A DNA stretch of 64,000 nucleotides from Todiramphus chloris collaris (Eukaryota; Chordata; Aves; Coraciiformes; Alcedinidae). Below, piece by piece: positions 38,400-49,100 of the stretch (positions are counted from its first letter, which is position 1; every line of letters begins with the position of its first letter). The notes beneath the pieces are model-generated. The model ran no database searches and was not told the origin of the DNA. It saw nothing but the letters and a program-made list of their open reading frames with translations. The translations under genes and the position numbers were made by a program. The stretch lies in contig JANVCC010000010.1 of assembly GCA_025345505.1 (NCBI GenBank), positions 44,589,738 to 44,653,737 on the forward strand, given 5' to 3'.

Positions 38400-39640
38400 T
38401 CAGCATCCACACTGCATAACCACAAAGGGCATGATCTGAGAAGAAACTGCTGCCATTGAAGGATATACACAAAAGCACAAGTTCATCACTCTAAGTATAA
38501 TGAGGCAATAAGAATTGAATATCTGAAAACCCAAATGCATCAAATGATCAAATGGTTGAGCAAATGCATCTGCCACTTCAATTAAGGCATTGGTCCATGA
38601 AGCACATCCTTCTTCTGTGGCTTTAGAATATACGGAGCAGGAGCTACCTATAGTTGCTGTACCTATGTAAGCCTGCCAGAGATAGCATGCTTCACTTGCT
38701 AAATTTATGAATTCCTTCACACTTTCTATCATCCCATAGCTCTACAGGGATGCTATCTAACTTTCTTTCCACATTAACTGGCTATTCACACAGCCAGAGG
38801 GACCTTGTCTGTGTAAACGAACCTCTTCACTGTGATGATATTCATTGAAATAGTGGCAGAGAGTTTCACTTGCAATGCTTTAGCTCATAAAGATATGGCT
38901 CCATGGAGTAAGACCATTGCAGTTGCAACTATAGCTATGAAAAGCTATCCTTTACTTGTTAGTCCTAACAGTGAATATCAATCTGTCTTACCAGTTACCA
39001 GTGAATACAGATGGAGCACTTGTTCATCCAGGAGATACTGGGGACAATAGGAACAAAGCGGGAAGAAACTGAATTTTCTTGCCCTGATTTAAAAAATTTC
39101 AGTTTTACCTAAATCAACAGTATGAATGTTACATGGCACCATCAGGTAAATATAATGCTCTTCAAACATATTTGCAATCTTTAACTGATAACGTATTTTC
39201 GGTTGATGTCCAAAGCATTCCACAGATATCTCACTAAAATCCAGAGCTGCAATACAGGCCTTGCTGTTTAATCAACAATTCATGTTCCTCAGTGTGAGTA
39301 CATGAAATTTACAACGACAGACAAGCTTAAGTTTTAGCGTTTGAGTCATGCTACTCATCTTAAAATTAGGCATGTATGGAGGTGTTTGCAAGATCATCAA
39401 GTGAAAACAGTCCCCTCTGGGTCTCAATTAAACATGGCTCCAGTAGCATAAATCAATGCACTAGGGGGTTGATTTGAAGCTGAGATCATGTCTATAGCAC
39501 AAGGCACAGCTGACATCACCATGCAAATCTGGGGTGTGAGCACCCCTGTGCTTGCTGAATCCCCTGGTTTACCTGCAGTTATAACAGCACAACTGTTCTC
39601 TTGCCAGTGTAACATATTTATGTTGGGAGGAAGAAGGGGG
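38400..39640 (-). pseudogene. Possible decayed internal region of an endogenous retrovirus
   Basis: Sequence lying 5' of the LTR-like block on the minus strand. It carries two open stretches on that strand, 38732-38400 (110 codons) and 39615-39424 (63 codons), separated by stop codons. The first is Cys-rich and hydrophobic in part and ends about 70 bases before the LTR-like block, where an env remnant would be expected. I could not match either stretch to a specific retroviral protein, so the call rests on position and on composition unlike the flanks. A purine-rich tract at about 39620-39655 lies at the far end. It may be unrelated sequence. Confidence 0.3.
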
Positions 39641-42600
39641 GAGAAAAAGAGAGAGACAATTGAGTAAACCCAAGGCTTGATGTTGTTATGATATGGATGG
39701 CGATCGCAGATGTGGAGCTGCTGTCATGACACCCTATTCAGAAGGATGCACTGCTCTGGATGGTTTTGATAAGGGATAGAGGTAAAGATTGCAGCTCTTC
39801 AGTATTCCCTGTGATAAGGCTTACGGTAAAAAAAGGCTGATGTAGGCTGCCACAGATGACAAATATTTCTTTTTTTTTTCAGAGCAGTGTACTTTTATAT
39901 TTATAAGCTGTACTCTTATTTAGACATGGCTATAGTTCATTAGTGTTTGTAAAGCACTGGAATTGAAAGGTGTTATGCAAATACAAAATTATTCTTCAGA
40001 TGCAAAGCCTTATTTTATTTTTCAGGCAGGGTGCTTTCTTTCTTTGTCAGTTATGTTTTTGCTTATGTTGTAAATGATTGGTTGCCTGTGTTTGATGTTG
40101 TAACATGTATTCTTATTACCACTTTGTCTGTCTTTATTGGGATGTCTGCTTTTCAATCTCCAAGGAATTTCTTAAATGCTATGCATGCAAATTTCACTTC
40201 ACAGATGTGCAAATTACATAGATGTTTTCCAACCCTCATAGGTAAAAAGGCTGGAAGTTGCAGAAGGGGTGTATACTTGGAATGTACATGCTGGCACAGT
40301 ACTGAAACCACAGCTCTTTGAATTTGTATTTTGCTTCTGAGGATTACTTCTAAATAAAAAGCAATCAGATTTAACAATGATTTTAAAATGGTCTACTTAT
40401 AAATGGTCTAACCAAGAACCTTGTATATGAAGAATAAATGTAAAACTAGTGCTTATGCATTCCTTAAGGAAATTTTATAAAGAAGAAAAAATAACTAGCA
40501 AAATGAATAATGGAAACACTTTTATGAAATGAGGTTGTGATTCTTAGTTTATTTATGTTGCAGTAGAACTGTGGAAGACTGTCCATGACTCTTGTGGCTC
40601 CTTTTTATGAAAAAAACCTCTTAATGACTCTGTTGAAGAACCTGTATCTGGCCAAGAGAGAAGAGAGAAGGTCTCAGCATAATCTCATTAATTTACTATG
40701 CACAAAGGAAATATTCTTTAGTATTTTTAACTTAAAATATTTTAATGGATATGTGATTCTAAAAAAGTAGCTAAAGTGAAATTGTCTTGCATACAAGAAA
40801 AGAGCATGATTATTTAAGAAATTTTTAAATATGGCAAGACAAAATAGAGTGATTTCAAGACTATTGCAGTGTGAAGTCCAATTCCCATTTACATGATGTA
40901 ATTAAACCAGTGTAATAGTGCAGTGCATGCTGCATCTCTTAAGTTACCATGTTCCAGGGAAAACTGAAGAATAATTGAAGACAAAAAAGTAATATAATGG
41001 GAAAGAGAGACACTCCTCTGAATTCAGTTCAGTTTCATTTTACTCTTTCAGGAATTGTGGATAATAATTTTTATCTGATCAGTCCATCAATAACAGTAAT
41101 TATTAAAACAGTAATTTGCATCTTGTAACTATTTCATCTAACACAGAATTCCAAAGTACTATCTCTGTGATGAACAGTAGATTACATGAATATGCAGTCT
41201 TCAAGAGAGTTGTATTGGCCTTTTCACCCCTGTCCATTGTATACATTATAACCTGAAACTTAATTAAAATATTCATAGCTCACTGGAGAGAAATGAAAAA
41301 TTTATTAACTTAGGTATTTGGGAAAAATATGTAATCAGAAAAGTGAGAAAGATGCAGTCTGGCCTGGGAATGCTTTGCTGAGAGGTGAAAGTAAGGAGGA
41401 AGTGCCCAAAGCATAGCTCCCATGACACACTGTGGTGGCACTTCTAACTACACTGTTTGCTTTCTGAGATAGGAGCATTCTAGCAAAAGAAAAAGAAAAA
41501 AAAAGGAAATGGAAATGAGGAGTAGGAGGGAAGGTTGTTTTATTATGGTGTTTTTTGATCCAAAATTACTTTTGCTAAGCAATTTCCCAGTAGTTACATA
41601 TATATAACCAAAAGGTTCACATTTTTAGTGGTTTTAACTATAGGTGTGTAGATGCATGCATGATGTATTTGCTTTATAGTAAAATAAATATAGAATGTTT
41701 TCTCATTAGAAGGTTTAGAGAATCTTAGAGTCCTGAAAATGTAATGGCTGTGCTTTAATAGAAAACAAAAATTGAATTCAAAAGAAGAAATGATACTTCA
41801 GATGATTCTGTTGAGATGATACTTTACATCATGATCCCCTGGGGTACTGAGATATTGTTGCTGTTTGAAACATCAAAGCATCAAGAAAAAAGCTCTGTCA
41901 TGCATGTAAACCTTATATGTAGAGGCTACACAGAATGTCACTTTCACTGTTACAAACTCTGGAACTTCCAGCCATAAAGAAATAGCTCATTAGATGTCCA
42001 ATAAATTTCTGCTCGTTTGCAGCTTCTTACAAAATGAGGCATAGAAATATGTTTAGAAATAGTTATGATTCAGAGAATAATGTGGTTGCTAATGCATTTG
42101 GGTTTTGGTTTTGTTTTTTTTTTTTTCCCTACAGCTGTAAATTTTTTTAATATTATTCAGTAGACTCTTCAAGATTTCCTTAAAGTGCACAACTTCACGA
42201 ATATAAAACTGAGTCTAAAGGAGATTGTGTTTGAAGTAGAGTTTACTTAATGTTTTACTTAGGAATGATCCAGTGTGTTAACCAGTGCCTCCTTATTACT
42301 TTTTTTTTTTTACTCATAACTTCTGCAGCACCTGTGATCTCCAGAATTTTCAGCAGGTGAATACACCATCAATTTTTGAGCATCATTGTCCTGACCAAAC
42401 AGAATAAAAAAATGAGACATATTTTAAGCCCAGAGATGCTGAGAACTCTCAGTGCCTGGGAAATTCAGCTGCAGTGTCTGAGTATGCTTTGAATAACCAT
42501 TCCTGCCTATCCTGCTGCTTTTCTTGACCTTATTGTTCTTGATGTGACATAATAAAAATTAATTTGAATCATCTGTTTTCATCCCAGCATATTAACCTAA

Positions 42601-44019
42601 ACTACTAATAGCCAGTCTTTTGTAGGGGCAAATCAGCTTAATCACTACAACTAAATTAGAATTTGAGATTGCGAGTGAGCATCTTGAGCCAGTTTGCTGT
42701 ATGAAATTTTGTCTTGACGACCACTTTCAGAGTGACTCCTTACTGCAAGGTTTGGCTAAAATATATAATTAAAAAAAAAAAAATTCTCAGACACTGGTAT
42801 ATTTAATGACAATATTGAACAGCTTGAATTGCCTTCCGTTCATTCTCACTGTGTTTATTTCTGTTCCAAAGACATAAGACTGCTAACTGGAACATTGACT
42901 GTTCCTTATTATAGTCTCCAGTACCTTCTACTGCAGGATCATTAGCAGAATGGTTTTCTCCGTCTGTTTGGAGATTACAGCTTTTGGTTGGTGTCATCCA
43001 TATGTTATCATGGTAGTTTTATGTTCCAGTGACAAAGTAAATAGAGGTTCATGTATCTGTTCTTTCATAAATCTGCCATTTGCCTGATAGTTTCATTATC
43101 TTTAAATGCCTCACAGTTGTGAACAGAGCTGATTTATAGGCCTGGTCAGGCTGTTTAAATCACACATTGAGGGCAAGTAAAGACAAACTGAGTTTCCCAA
43201 GCTGACTGACAGTAATGATTTTGAATTTTTTTTTTTTTTCTTTAGCTGAGGAATATTTAAAAAGAAAGAGGGAGAGAAAGAGAGATATCTGCAAAGAGAG
43301 GATTTATTCTTACAAAAGCTTCTCTAGAGCACAATTCTTATTAGGAGAAATGTGACATGAAGATAACTTGAGGAAGATTTAGAGTTTTAATTGTTGAAAG
43401 GGTAAAATTAGGTATGCATTTCCTAATGGAGCAGTAGAAGCTACAGATGTAGGAAAGAGATAGAAAAAGTAAGTAAAGGAGCATCTGTGAAATGGAAGAC
43501 AGTTCAGTTCTACTGAGAAAAAAAATACATAACTGTCCAAGCTCAGTTGTGCCTGATCCAAAGGACTTGAAGATAATATGTCAGGAGCATTCAACATGGT
43601 AAGAAAGCAAAGAAGACTTTTAACGTGGAAGCTTCTGCCTTGTCATTTTCCAAGGAGGAAAAAAAAAAAAAAAAGTGGAAACAGAACAATGACAAAAAAG
43701 TTATGGCCCATGACATACCATACATCACCCTCTTGAAATCACTAATAATTAGTATCTTAGCATACATATATATATAAAGGCAACAATTAAGTGATCACAG
43801 AGTTTAATGTCAGGAAAAATTGCAATTGCTCTCTTCCTGGGGAAAAAAAATAAAACTTCATTCCTGTAAATTCCAGTTACATAAGAATATGGGCAATTAC
43901 ACTATTGAAGAAATCTGTGACAGAGAGTAGGCACTAGATATGAAATATGATTCTCATTCATAGAGCTTTCTGAACTGCAGAACACCCACAGAGCAAAATC
44001 AGCTGCAGACGGGTGTTTC

Positions 44020-44150
44020 TACATCATGGAAATAATAGAAAATAGGACTAGAAGGGAGTCTGAGTGGCTATCTAATCTAACCTCCACTAAAACAGATGAG
44101 CAATAGCTGAAACTTTCTGGCAGCCTAACACAGCCCATACAACGTGAGAA
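44020..44150 (-). mobile_element. Old, diverged CR1 remnant
   Basis: AATAGAAAATAGGACTAGAA followed by GGGAGTCTGAGTGGCTATCT and AATCTAACCTCC resembles the reversed 3' region of ancient CR1 families (ATAGAA..GGACTGGAAGGGACCT..TCATCTAGTCCA). It is clearly more diverged than the copy at 35.1 kb. The boundary toward 44250 is vague. Confidence 0.5.
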
Positions 44151-44305
44151 ACATGTTTTGGGGGTTTTGTTTGTTTTAAAATTCTCTCTTAGTAGGGCAG
44201 AAAGATATTGCCCCAACAGCATGCAATAATCCATGTTCTTAAAACTGCTGATCTCACTGGAAGGCACTCAACTTTATTTGTGAGCATATTTATTTGACGA
44301 TAAAC

Positions 44306-44337
44306 CAAAACAACATTCAAATTTAAATGTTGTTTTG
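44306..44337. repeat. Perfect 12-bp inverted repeat with 8-nt loop
   Basis: Arms CAAAACAACATT (44306-44317) and AATGTTGTTTTG (44326-44337) are exact reverse complements around CAAATTTA. It is about 1.65 kb upstream of the NTS TATA box. No flanking target duplication or element body is evident. Confidence 0.8.
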
Positions 44338-44839
44338 CTGCAAAAGTTGATTCGGGGAAGAAGGAATTTAGATGATTAAATTTTTCTCACCCTCTGTTCC
44401 TTGTGGCAGGATTTTGAAAATTCTGTGTGTTTTCTGTTTCTGCGGCATTTATTCTGTTGCCTAGATAGGCATAGAGAGTACGGGAGGTAAGCAGCACCCA
44501 TCACTACTTTTCACATTTTAAAGGAAACTTTCTGCAGTGAAATTAAAATCCAAGCTAGCAGAATCTACCATTCACGGAGTGAGTTCCTGATATATGTGGC
44601 ATGTGTATCTGTCCTTAAATGTATTCAGAGATCAAAATGTTCCACATTGTAGTATCTGCATTCAACAGATGGAGCATTTGTCTGTACTGAGAAATAAATC
44701 ACAGTAATGATGTGATGGAGGCTGATGCAAATCTTCAGCTTTACATTTATATACTGATACGTTAAAGATTACCCTGCCTTACTCTCCACCTCAGGTAATT
44801 TCCTTGGCTTTTATGGCTCAGGAGCTGAGAAGGAGAGCC

Positions 44840-45005
44840 AGGTACAGATGCAGGCTCCCGTGCACGCAGGGGTGTAGGGTGTGAGTTGAAGAGCAGGGGA
44901 ACCCCCCGCGCCCCTTCCCGCGGCCACCGCTCCCTCTCTCGGGGCTGTACGCGCCCGCTCCGCGCTGGCACCGCCGCCGCACTGCCTCCCACCTCGCGTC
45001 CCCTT
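44840..45005. promoter_or_regulatory. Small GC/CpG-rich patch about 1 kb upstream of NTS
   Basis: Abrupt GC-rich, CpG-containing stretch (strongest at 44904-45000) inside AT-rich sequence and separated from the main NTS promoter island by about 450 bases. It could be an upstream promoter or enhancer, or a leftover of a wider CpG island. No TATA box was seen. Open frames on both strands across it look like GC-bias noise. Confidence 0.4.
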
Positions 45006-45366
45006 GGCATGTGTTACTGGGGCTTGAGCTCTGGATGCTGGTTCTTTGCTCGTCGCACAGGAAAGATACCTATAGTAAAAATCAACCTGGAAAAGTACGT
45101 CTTAAGAGAAATATCTCGTAGGAGCGTAACAGACATGCCCTCTCTGTTCCCTTGAAACCACTGCTGTTGGTGTATGGCAAGCACCCTTCAAAACTAATAG
45201 GAAGTCTTGCCGTGTTGGCTATCAGAATTTTTGGTGCATCTATGAAAAATCTCTATCGAGTGACTTTCCCGTTATCTTTCTCCATCTCTCACACAGGCTA
45301 CTCTTTTGTATTTTTATTTGTTTGGTTGTTGTTTTTTTCCCTGCTACCCATGCTCAGTATAACTCT

Positions 45367-45470
45367 CCTGCCCAGGGTTATACCCCCTGCCCGATGTCAC
45401 CCAACCCCTGCCCACCCCCCGTTTAACACCCCTGTTCCTGCCCGGTGTCACATCCTTGTCCGTGACCGGT
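45367..45470. repeat. Degenerate minisatellite upstream of NTS
   Basis: CCTGCCC recurs at 45367, 45386, 45407 and 45437 (spacings 19, 21 and 30). Variant GATGTCAC/GGTGTCAC and ACCCC segments recur between copies. The strand is C-rich. The units have diverged and vary in length. Confidence 0.6.
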
Positions 45471-45638
45471 GAGCGGCTCTCTCCCCGTTTTCCGCTCTCT
45501 GTAGGGAAAGATAAAATCAGAGGACGGACAAAGCGCATCAGACGGCGACCTCACGAGGACTATGCGGTCAGGCTCAGGCGCAGCCGTTTCCCTCCCCTGC
45601 GCAGAGCACGAGCCAGGGCTCCGGGCAACTACGCTAAC

Positions 45639-45658
45639 TTTTTTTTTTTTTTTTTTTT
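45639..45658. repeat. T20 homopolymer in the NTS upstream region
   Basis: Uninterrupted T run followed by AAATAATAATAAAAATATTA, an AT island inside an otherwise GC-rich promoter region, about 305 bases upstream of the TATA box. Confidence 0.9.
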
Positions 45659-45806
45659 AAATAATAATAAAAATATTAATTATTTCGGGGCTTTTCCAGC
45701 TCGGATGATAGTTCCCTTTCGGGAAAAGCCCGTTCCGGCCGCGCCCCGCTTTGGGGCTTGCGGGGGTTCGCTGCGCGCCCCGATACGCGCCTCGCGGGGC
45801 TCCGCG

Positions 45807-45830
45807 TGCGTCAGGCGGCGAGTGGCGTCA
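45807..45830 (+). promoter_or_regulatory. NTS: Paired CRE/AP-1-like half sites upstream of NTS
   Basis: TGCGTCA (45807-45813) and GGCGTCA (45824-45830) each contain CGTCA, the reverse of the CRE half site TGACG, 17 bases apart and about 140-155 bases upstream of the TATA box. The mammalian NT/N promoter is known to be controlled by AP-1 and CRE-type elements within roughly 200 bases of the start. Binding here is inferred. Confidence 0.5.
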
Positions 45831-45882
45831 GCGCTGGCGGGCGCGGAGCGGCGGGGAGGGGGCAGCAGGAGCCGGGGGATGA

Positions 45883-45912
45883 GGGTGGGCGGTGGAGGGG
45901 GTGGAGGGAGGG
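45883..45912 (+). promoter_or_regulatory. NTS: G-quadruplex motif in the NTS promoter
   Basis: Four G runs of three or more fit the G3+N1-7 rule: GGG at 45883, GGG at 45887, GGGGG at 45897, then GGG at 45906 and GGG at 45910. It lies between the CRE half sites and the proximal CRE-like element on the coding strand. Confidence 0.55.
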
Positions 45913-45944
45913 AGCTTCATCGGGAGGCGATGGCGGCAGTGCCG

Positions 45945-45952
45945 TGACATCA
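45945..45952 (+). promoter_or_regulatory. NTS: Proximal CRE-like site TGACATCA of NTS
   Basis: TGACATCA lies 10 bases before the TATA box. It differs from the consensus TGACGTCA at one base. As I recall, the rat NT/N promoter has the same proximal CRE-like octamer close to its TATA box, needed for cAMP and growth-factor responses, so the element and its position look conserved between bird and mammal. Confidence 0.75.
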
Positions 45953-45962
45953 CCCCGCGGCT

Positions 45963-45968
45963 TATATA
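45963..45968 (+). promoter_or_regulatory. NTS: NTS TATA box
   Basis: TTATATAG (core TATATA) sits in a GC-rich promoter, about 157 bases before the NTS ATG. The expected start of transcription is about 45988-45999. Together with the CRE-like site just upstream it defines the NTS core promoter. Confidence 0.8.
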
Positions 45969-45997
45969 GTTGGGGAAGGGTCCAGGTCCCCCATCTG

Positions 45998-46030
45998 ATG
46001 CCTGCAGCCGCCCGCCAGCGTGAGTGCTGA
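45998..46030 (+). other. NTS: Possible short uORF at the NTS cap region (10 codons)
   Basis: ATG at 45998 followed by nine further sense codons and TGA at 46028. It lies right at the predicted transcription start, so it may be just outside the mRNA or too close to the cap to be used. Confidence 0.25.
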
Positions 46031-46089
46031 GGGCGCGGAGCGGCGCGGGTCTGTCTGTCTGTCTCTCTCTCTGTCTCTCCCCAGGATTT

Positions 46090-46107
46090 ATGGACTTTAC
46101 TTTCTAG
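46090..46107 (+). other. NTS: Minimal uORF in the NTS leader (5 codons)
   Basis: ATG GAC TTT ACT TTC TAG, ending 17 bases before the NTS start codon. It lies within the predicted leader with T at -3 and G at +4, so initiation would be weak to moderate. Very short uORFs close to the main start can affect reinitiation. Confidence 0.5.
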
Positions 46108-46124
46108 AGGGCGGCGCGGCAAGG

Positions 46125-46185
46125 ATGAGAGCCCAGCTGGTGTGCGTGGTGCTGCTGGCCTTGGCCTCCTGCAGCCTCTGCTCAG
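46125..46185 (+). CDS. NTS: NTS coding exon 1 (signal peptide)
   Basis: ATG at 46125 in the context GCAAGGATGA. 61 bases encode MRAQLVCVVLLALASCSLCS plus the first base of Asp21. Donor GTAAGC at 46186. Signal cleavage is expected near SLC/S, as in the mammalian precursor. Confidence 0.95.
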
Positions 46186-49100
46186 GTAAGCCCCCGCGGC
46201 GTCCCGCACCGCCCCTCGCCCTGGCGCGCCCCCACGGCGCGGGCTTGGCGCTGCCGCCGTCCCCCGAAGTCTCTCCGAGCAGTAGGCACTGAGCCGCTCC
46301 CGGAGCCTTGAGGGGGACCTAAAGAAAGGAGCTGAAGTCGCTTCGGGCTACCGAGGCTATACCCAGTGGGCACCAAGGAGCTGGCCCTTCATAAGGCGTT
46401 TTGGCCAGCGTCCTTTTTTTTTTTTTGTATCACTCCCATAACTTTCTCCCTTCATATAAACTATTCCTCCTCCCAGCATCCATACCATAGCAGTTAGTAT
46501 AGACTAGTCTTTGGAAGTATAAATCAGTATAGACCATCAGCTTGATTATGCTGCCTCTTTTGTGATATATTGAATGCCATGTATTTCCAAAGTACCATAG
46601 AAATTACAGTCCTGCAATTCATATGAATAGCTGCTATAATCCAAATCAGCATGAATGTGTATGCATTTTAGTCACTTTAGTGACAGAAATACAACTTTAG
46701 TATTCTGGGGAAAAAAATGATCGCAACTGATCTGAAATGATGATAAAAATTGCTGAATCAGATGCAGATCACACAATAGGAAGGTTAATGTTAAGTGCAT
46801 TTCTATTCCAAGACCAGTTGCTTTAGAAACCTAGAAAAAGAGGACCATAAATTAAAATGCATTGCCTGCTCCTTTTTAAAATAACATCACTAACTGTGTG
46901 TCATTTATGCCATAAGTTTATGACATAAATAGGTATGGTGGCAATTAAACAGGTGCACACACAGAGATATGAAGTAGAATAGGCTTCAAAGTCCAATCTT
47001 AACTAACATGCAAATTAATTTTTAACTCCACAAAATGTGAAGACTAAATTTACAAGTAGCTTCCTTTTTCATCTTCAGGAGGACTCAGAACTGATAATTC
47101 TCACTGTAGATAAAGTTTCCAATTTGTATTCCCCTGCAGAAGGAAAATGTAACACATATAATACCTGCATTTTATCACAGTTGACACACAATTACAATCT
47201 TAGTGATGTTAGTGACAAGGCTTAATATTTATTTACTCCTTATATATTTGAAGCTTTTTAAACAAATACTTGACTGGTATTATCAATGAGGCAGTTTCAA
47301 ATTCATCTGTGTGTGTATAGACTGAATAAAAGCCCACTAAAGTAAAGAAAAAATAAGTGGAGATTAAAGCAGGCTCATAAAGGAAAAAAAAAAAAAAAAA
47401 AAACCAAAAAAAAAAAAAAAAAAAAACCCCAAAAAAAAAACAAACCCAGAAGAAAAATTGGAGGTGTAACTGACATGATGGTTTATTTGCTTGGAAAATT
47501 TGAAATTATATTTAAATGACAAATGCCATGGAGAAGCTTGTGGGACTGAATCAGTTTGAATTAATATGGACAGTTCTGTCATAAAGAAAATTATTCATTT
47601 TAATTTCCTTTGCGAAATGTTTCACCTCAGGGGAAAGTGTGTACCCGCAGAATGTAACTATTCCTGTAGATTGTGAATATATGAGTAGAAACTGTATTTC
47701 TTGACAATAGGAAGTGGATCAAGGGGACATCAAACTGTGTGTTTTTCCTTCTGATTTGTACAATAATGCACAAACAGACTTTTTATACACTGCTCTCTGA
47801 GAATCTGCTCTTTTTATGCTTTTACTCCTCATCTGTCTCTTTCATTCCTAAATTACTTGGACATGGTCCCTTCTCTTCCTTCAAGCCTTGCTTTATTCTT
47901 CCCTCAAAGAATCTTTAATAGCTTCCTAAATAATGTCCTCCAGTTTTCTTTTCTCAATTAAAATGTTTCTTAATACCTACCTATCCTCCATGTTTGCATC
48001 AAGTTTTCCAACCTCAATTGTGTGGAAGCTTTCTTGCATCCACTATAGAATATAAAACCGAGGTGCTAACCAGACACAAATCCTTTCATTGTCTTCAGCT
48101 GGTATGACCCAGGACACCACAAATCATGATGCTGTCGCATGTGTGCCGCTCATCCATTCACTGGAGCTGTTGCTGTCATTAGTTGAAATTCACCTGAGGT
48201 GATCTTGTGCTGCCAGCAGAGCTTTGGCAATGGTAACGCAGTTAAGACATTAGGTAACAATTGATAACCAGTAGTGCTGAAAGGCATTAGGTTGGAGGTT
48301 AGTTGCTGTTGACTTGCTGTAATGCTGATCTACAAACCAGTCTTTTCAATAACAACTTCAGTGCAAAAATGAGAATGAATGTAGTGTTCTGGCAATGCAA
48401 AGGTGAACAGGAGCATCACTACAGAGGAAGAACAGTGTAACACACAGAAGTTTTGGATGACCTGAATAACAGAAACAAGAAGCAGGGCAACAGTACACAA
48501 TGCAATATCTTAGGAGATAATAGACATACCCATTGAAAGCTCCTTTTGAAAGAAACACAGCTGTTGGAAATGTCTGAGGAGGTAAAAGAGTTGAGTTGGT
48601 CATATGATCTGACTTTCCCCCCCGCCCCTTTCACTTCCGAGATACTGAAGTTTTTCAGACATGAAAGACAAGCAAACAAACAAAACAAAAAAGGTTTAAG
48701 AGTGCTACTTGCTGTAGGTAATGGTAAGCATTAAGGTAGTTAAGTACTGAGGTTTCTGGTGCAAACTGTTATGCTGTGCTGTCTTCAGATCGCATCAGGC
48801 ACAGAGGAGGGCCACTGATGAGCTGGGGAATGCAAGGAATTACAAGAGAGTAGAATAGATGAGACTAATACATCTGGACGTAGCCTTTCACTGAAGTATT
48901 TATGGGGTTTCCAGAGGAAAGGTTTATGTCCAAAAGGCACAGTGATCTGACATTTATTTGCTGTGTGTAAGCACACCCTGAAAATCTAAGATGGGAAGGA
49001 TTGTGAATGCTCTCAAAAACTACATTAGCCAAGGAAATGCTGCAAATACAAAGGTATCATTTACAGTGAAGGAAGTTATATACAAATCATTAATAAATTT

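Larger units (their letters stand above)
28701..45350. other. Intergenic space between divergent RASSF9 and NTS
   Basis: About 17 kb with no supported coding exon on either strand; the reading frames are short and without family resemblance. Recognised content is listed separately: C/T/G tract (29.24 kb), T/G tract (34.4 kb), CR1 fragment (35.1 kb), LTR-like block (37.9-39.6 kb), old CR1 remnant (44.0 kb), hairpin (44.3 kb) and GC patch (44.84 kb). The rest is AT-rich unique sequence. A triplicated CAGCTTTAA/CAGCTTTAAA motif lies near 31446-31480. Confidence 0.75.

Noticed and set aside
39620-39655. Purine-rich tract resembling a retroviral polypurine tract on the plus strand.
   Set aside because: It is on the opposite strand to the LTR-like promoter signals and is not followed by a TG-starting LTR. 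Likely a simple purine repeat.
40031-40321. 96-codon plus-strand frame with hydrophobic N-terminal half.
   Set aside because: T-rich sequence gives hydrophobic codons by composition alone. No family resemblance, promoter or splice context.
45456-45947. 163-codon plus-strand frame upstream of NTS.
   Set aside because: It crosses a T20 homopolymer and CpG-rich promoter DNA, giving Phe and Arg/Gly runs. It ends just before the NTS TATA box and is a composition artefact.
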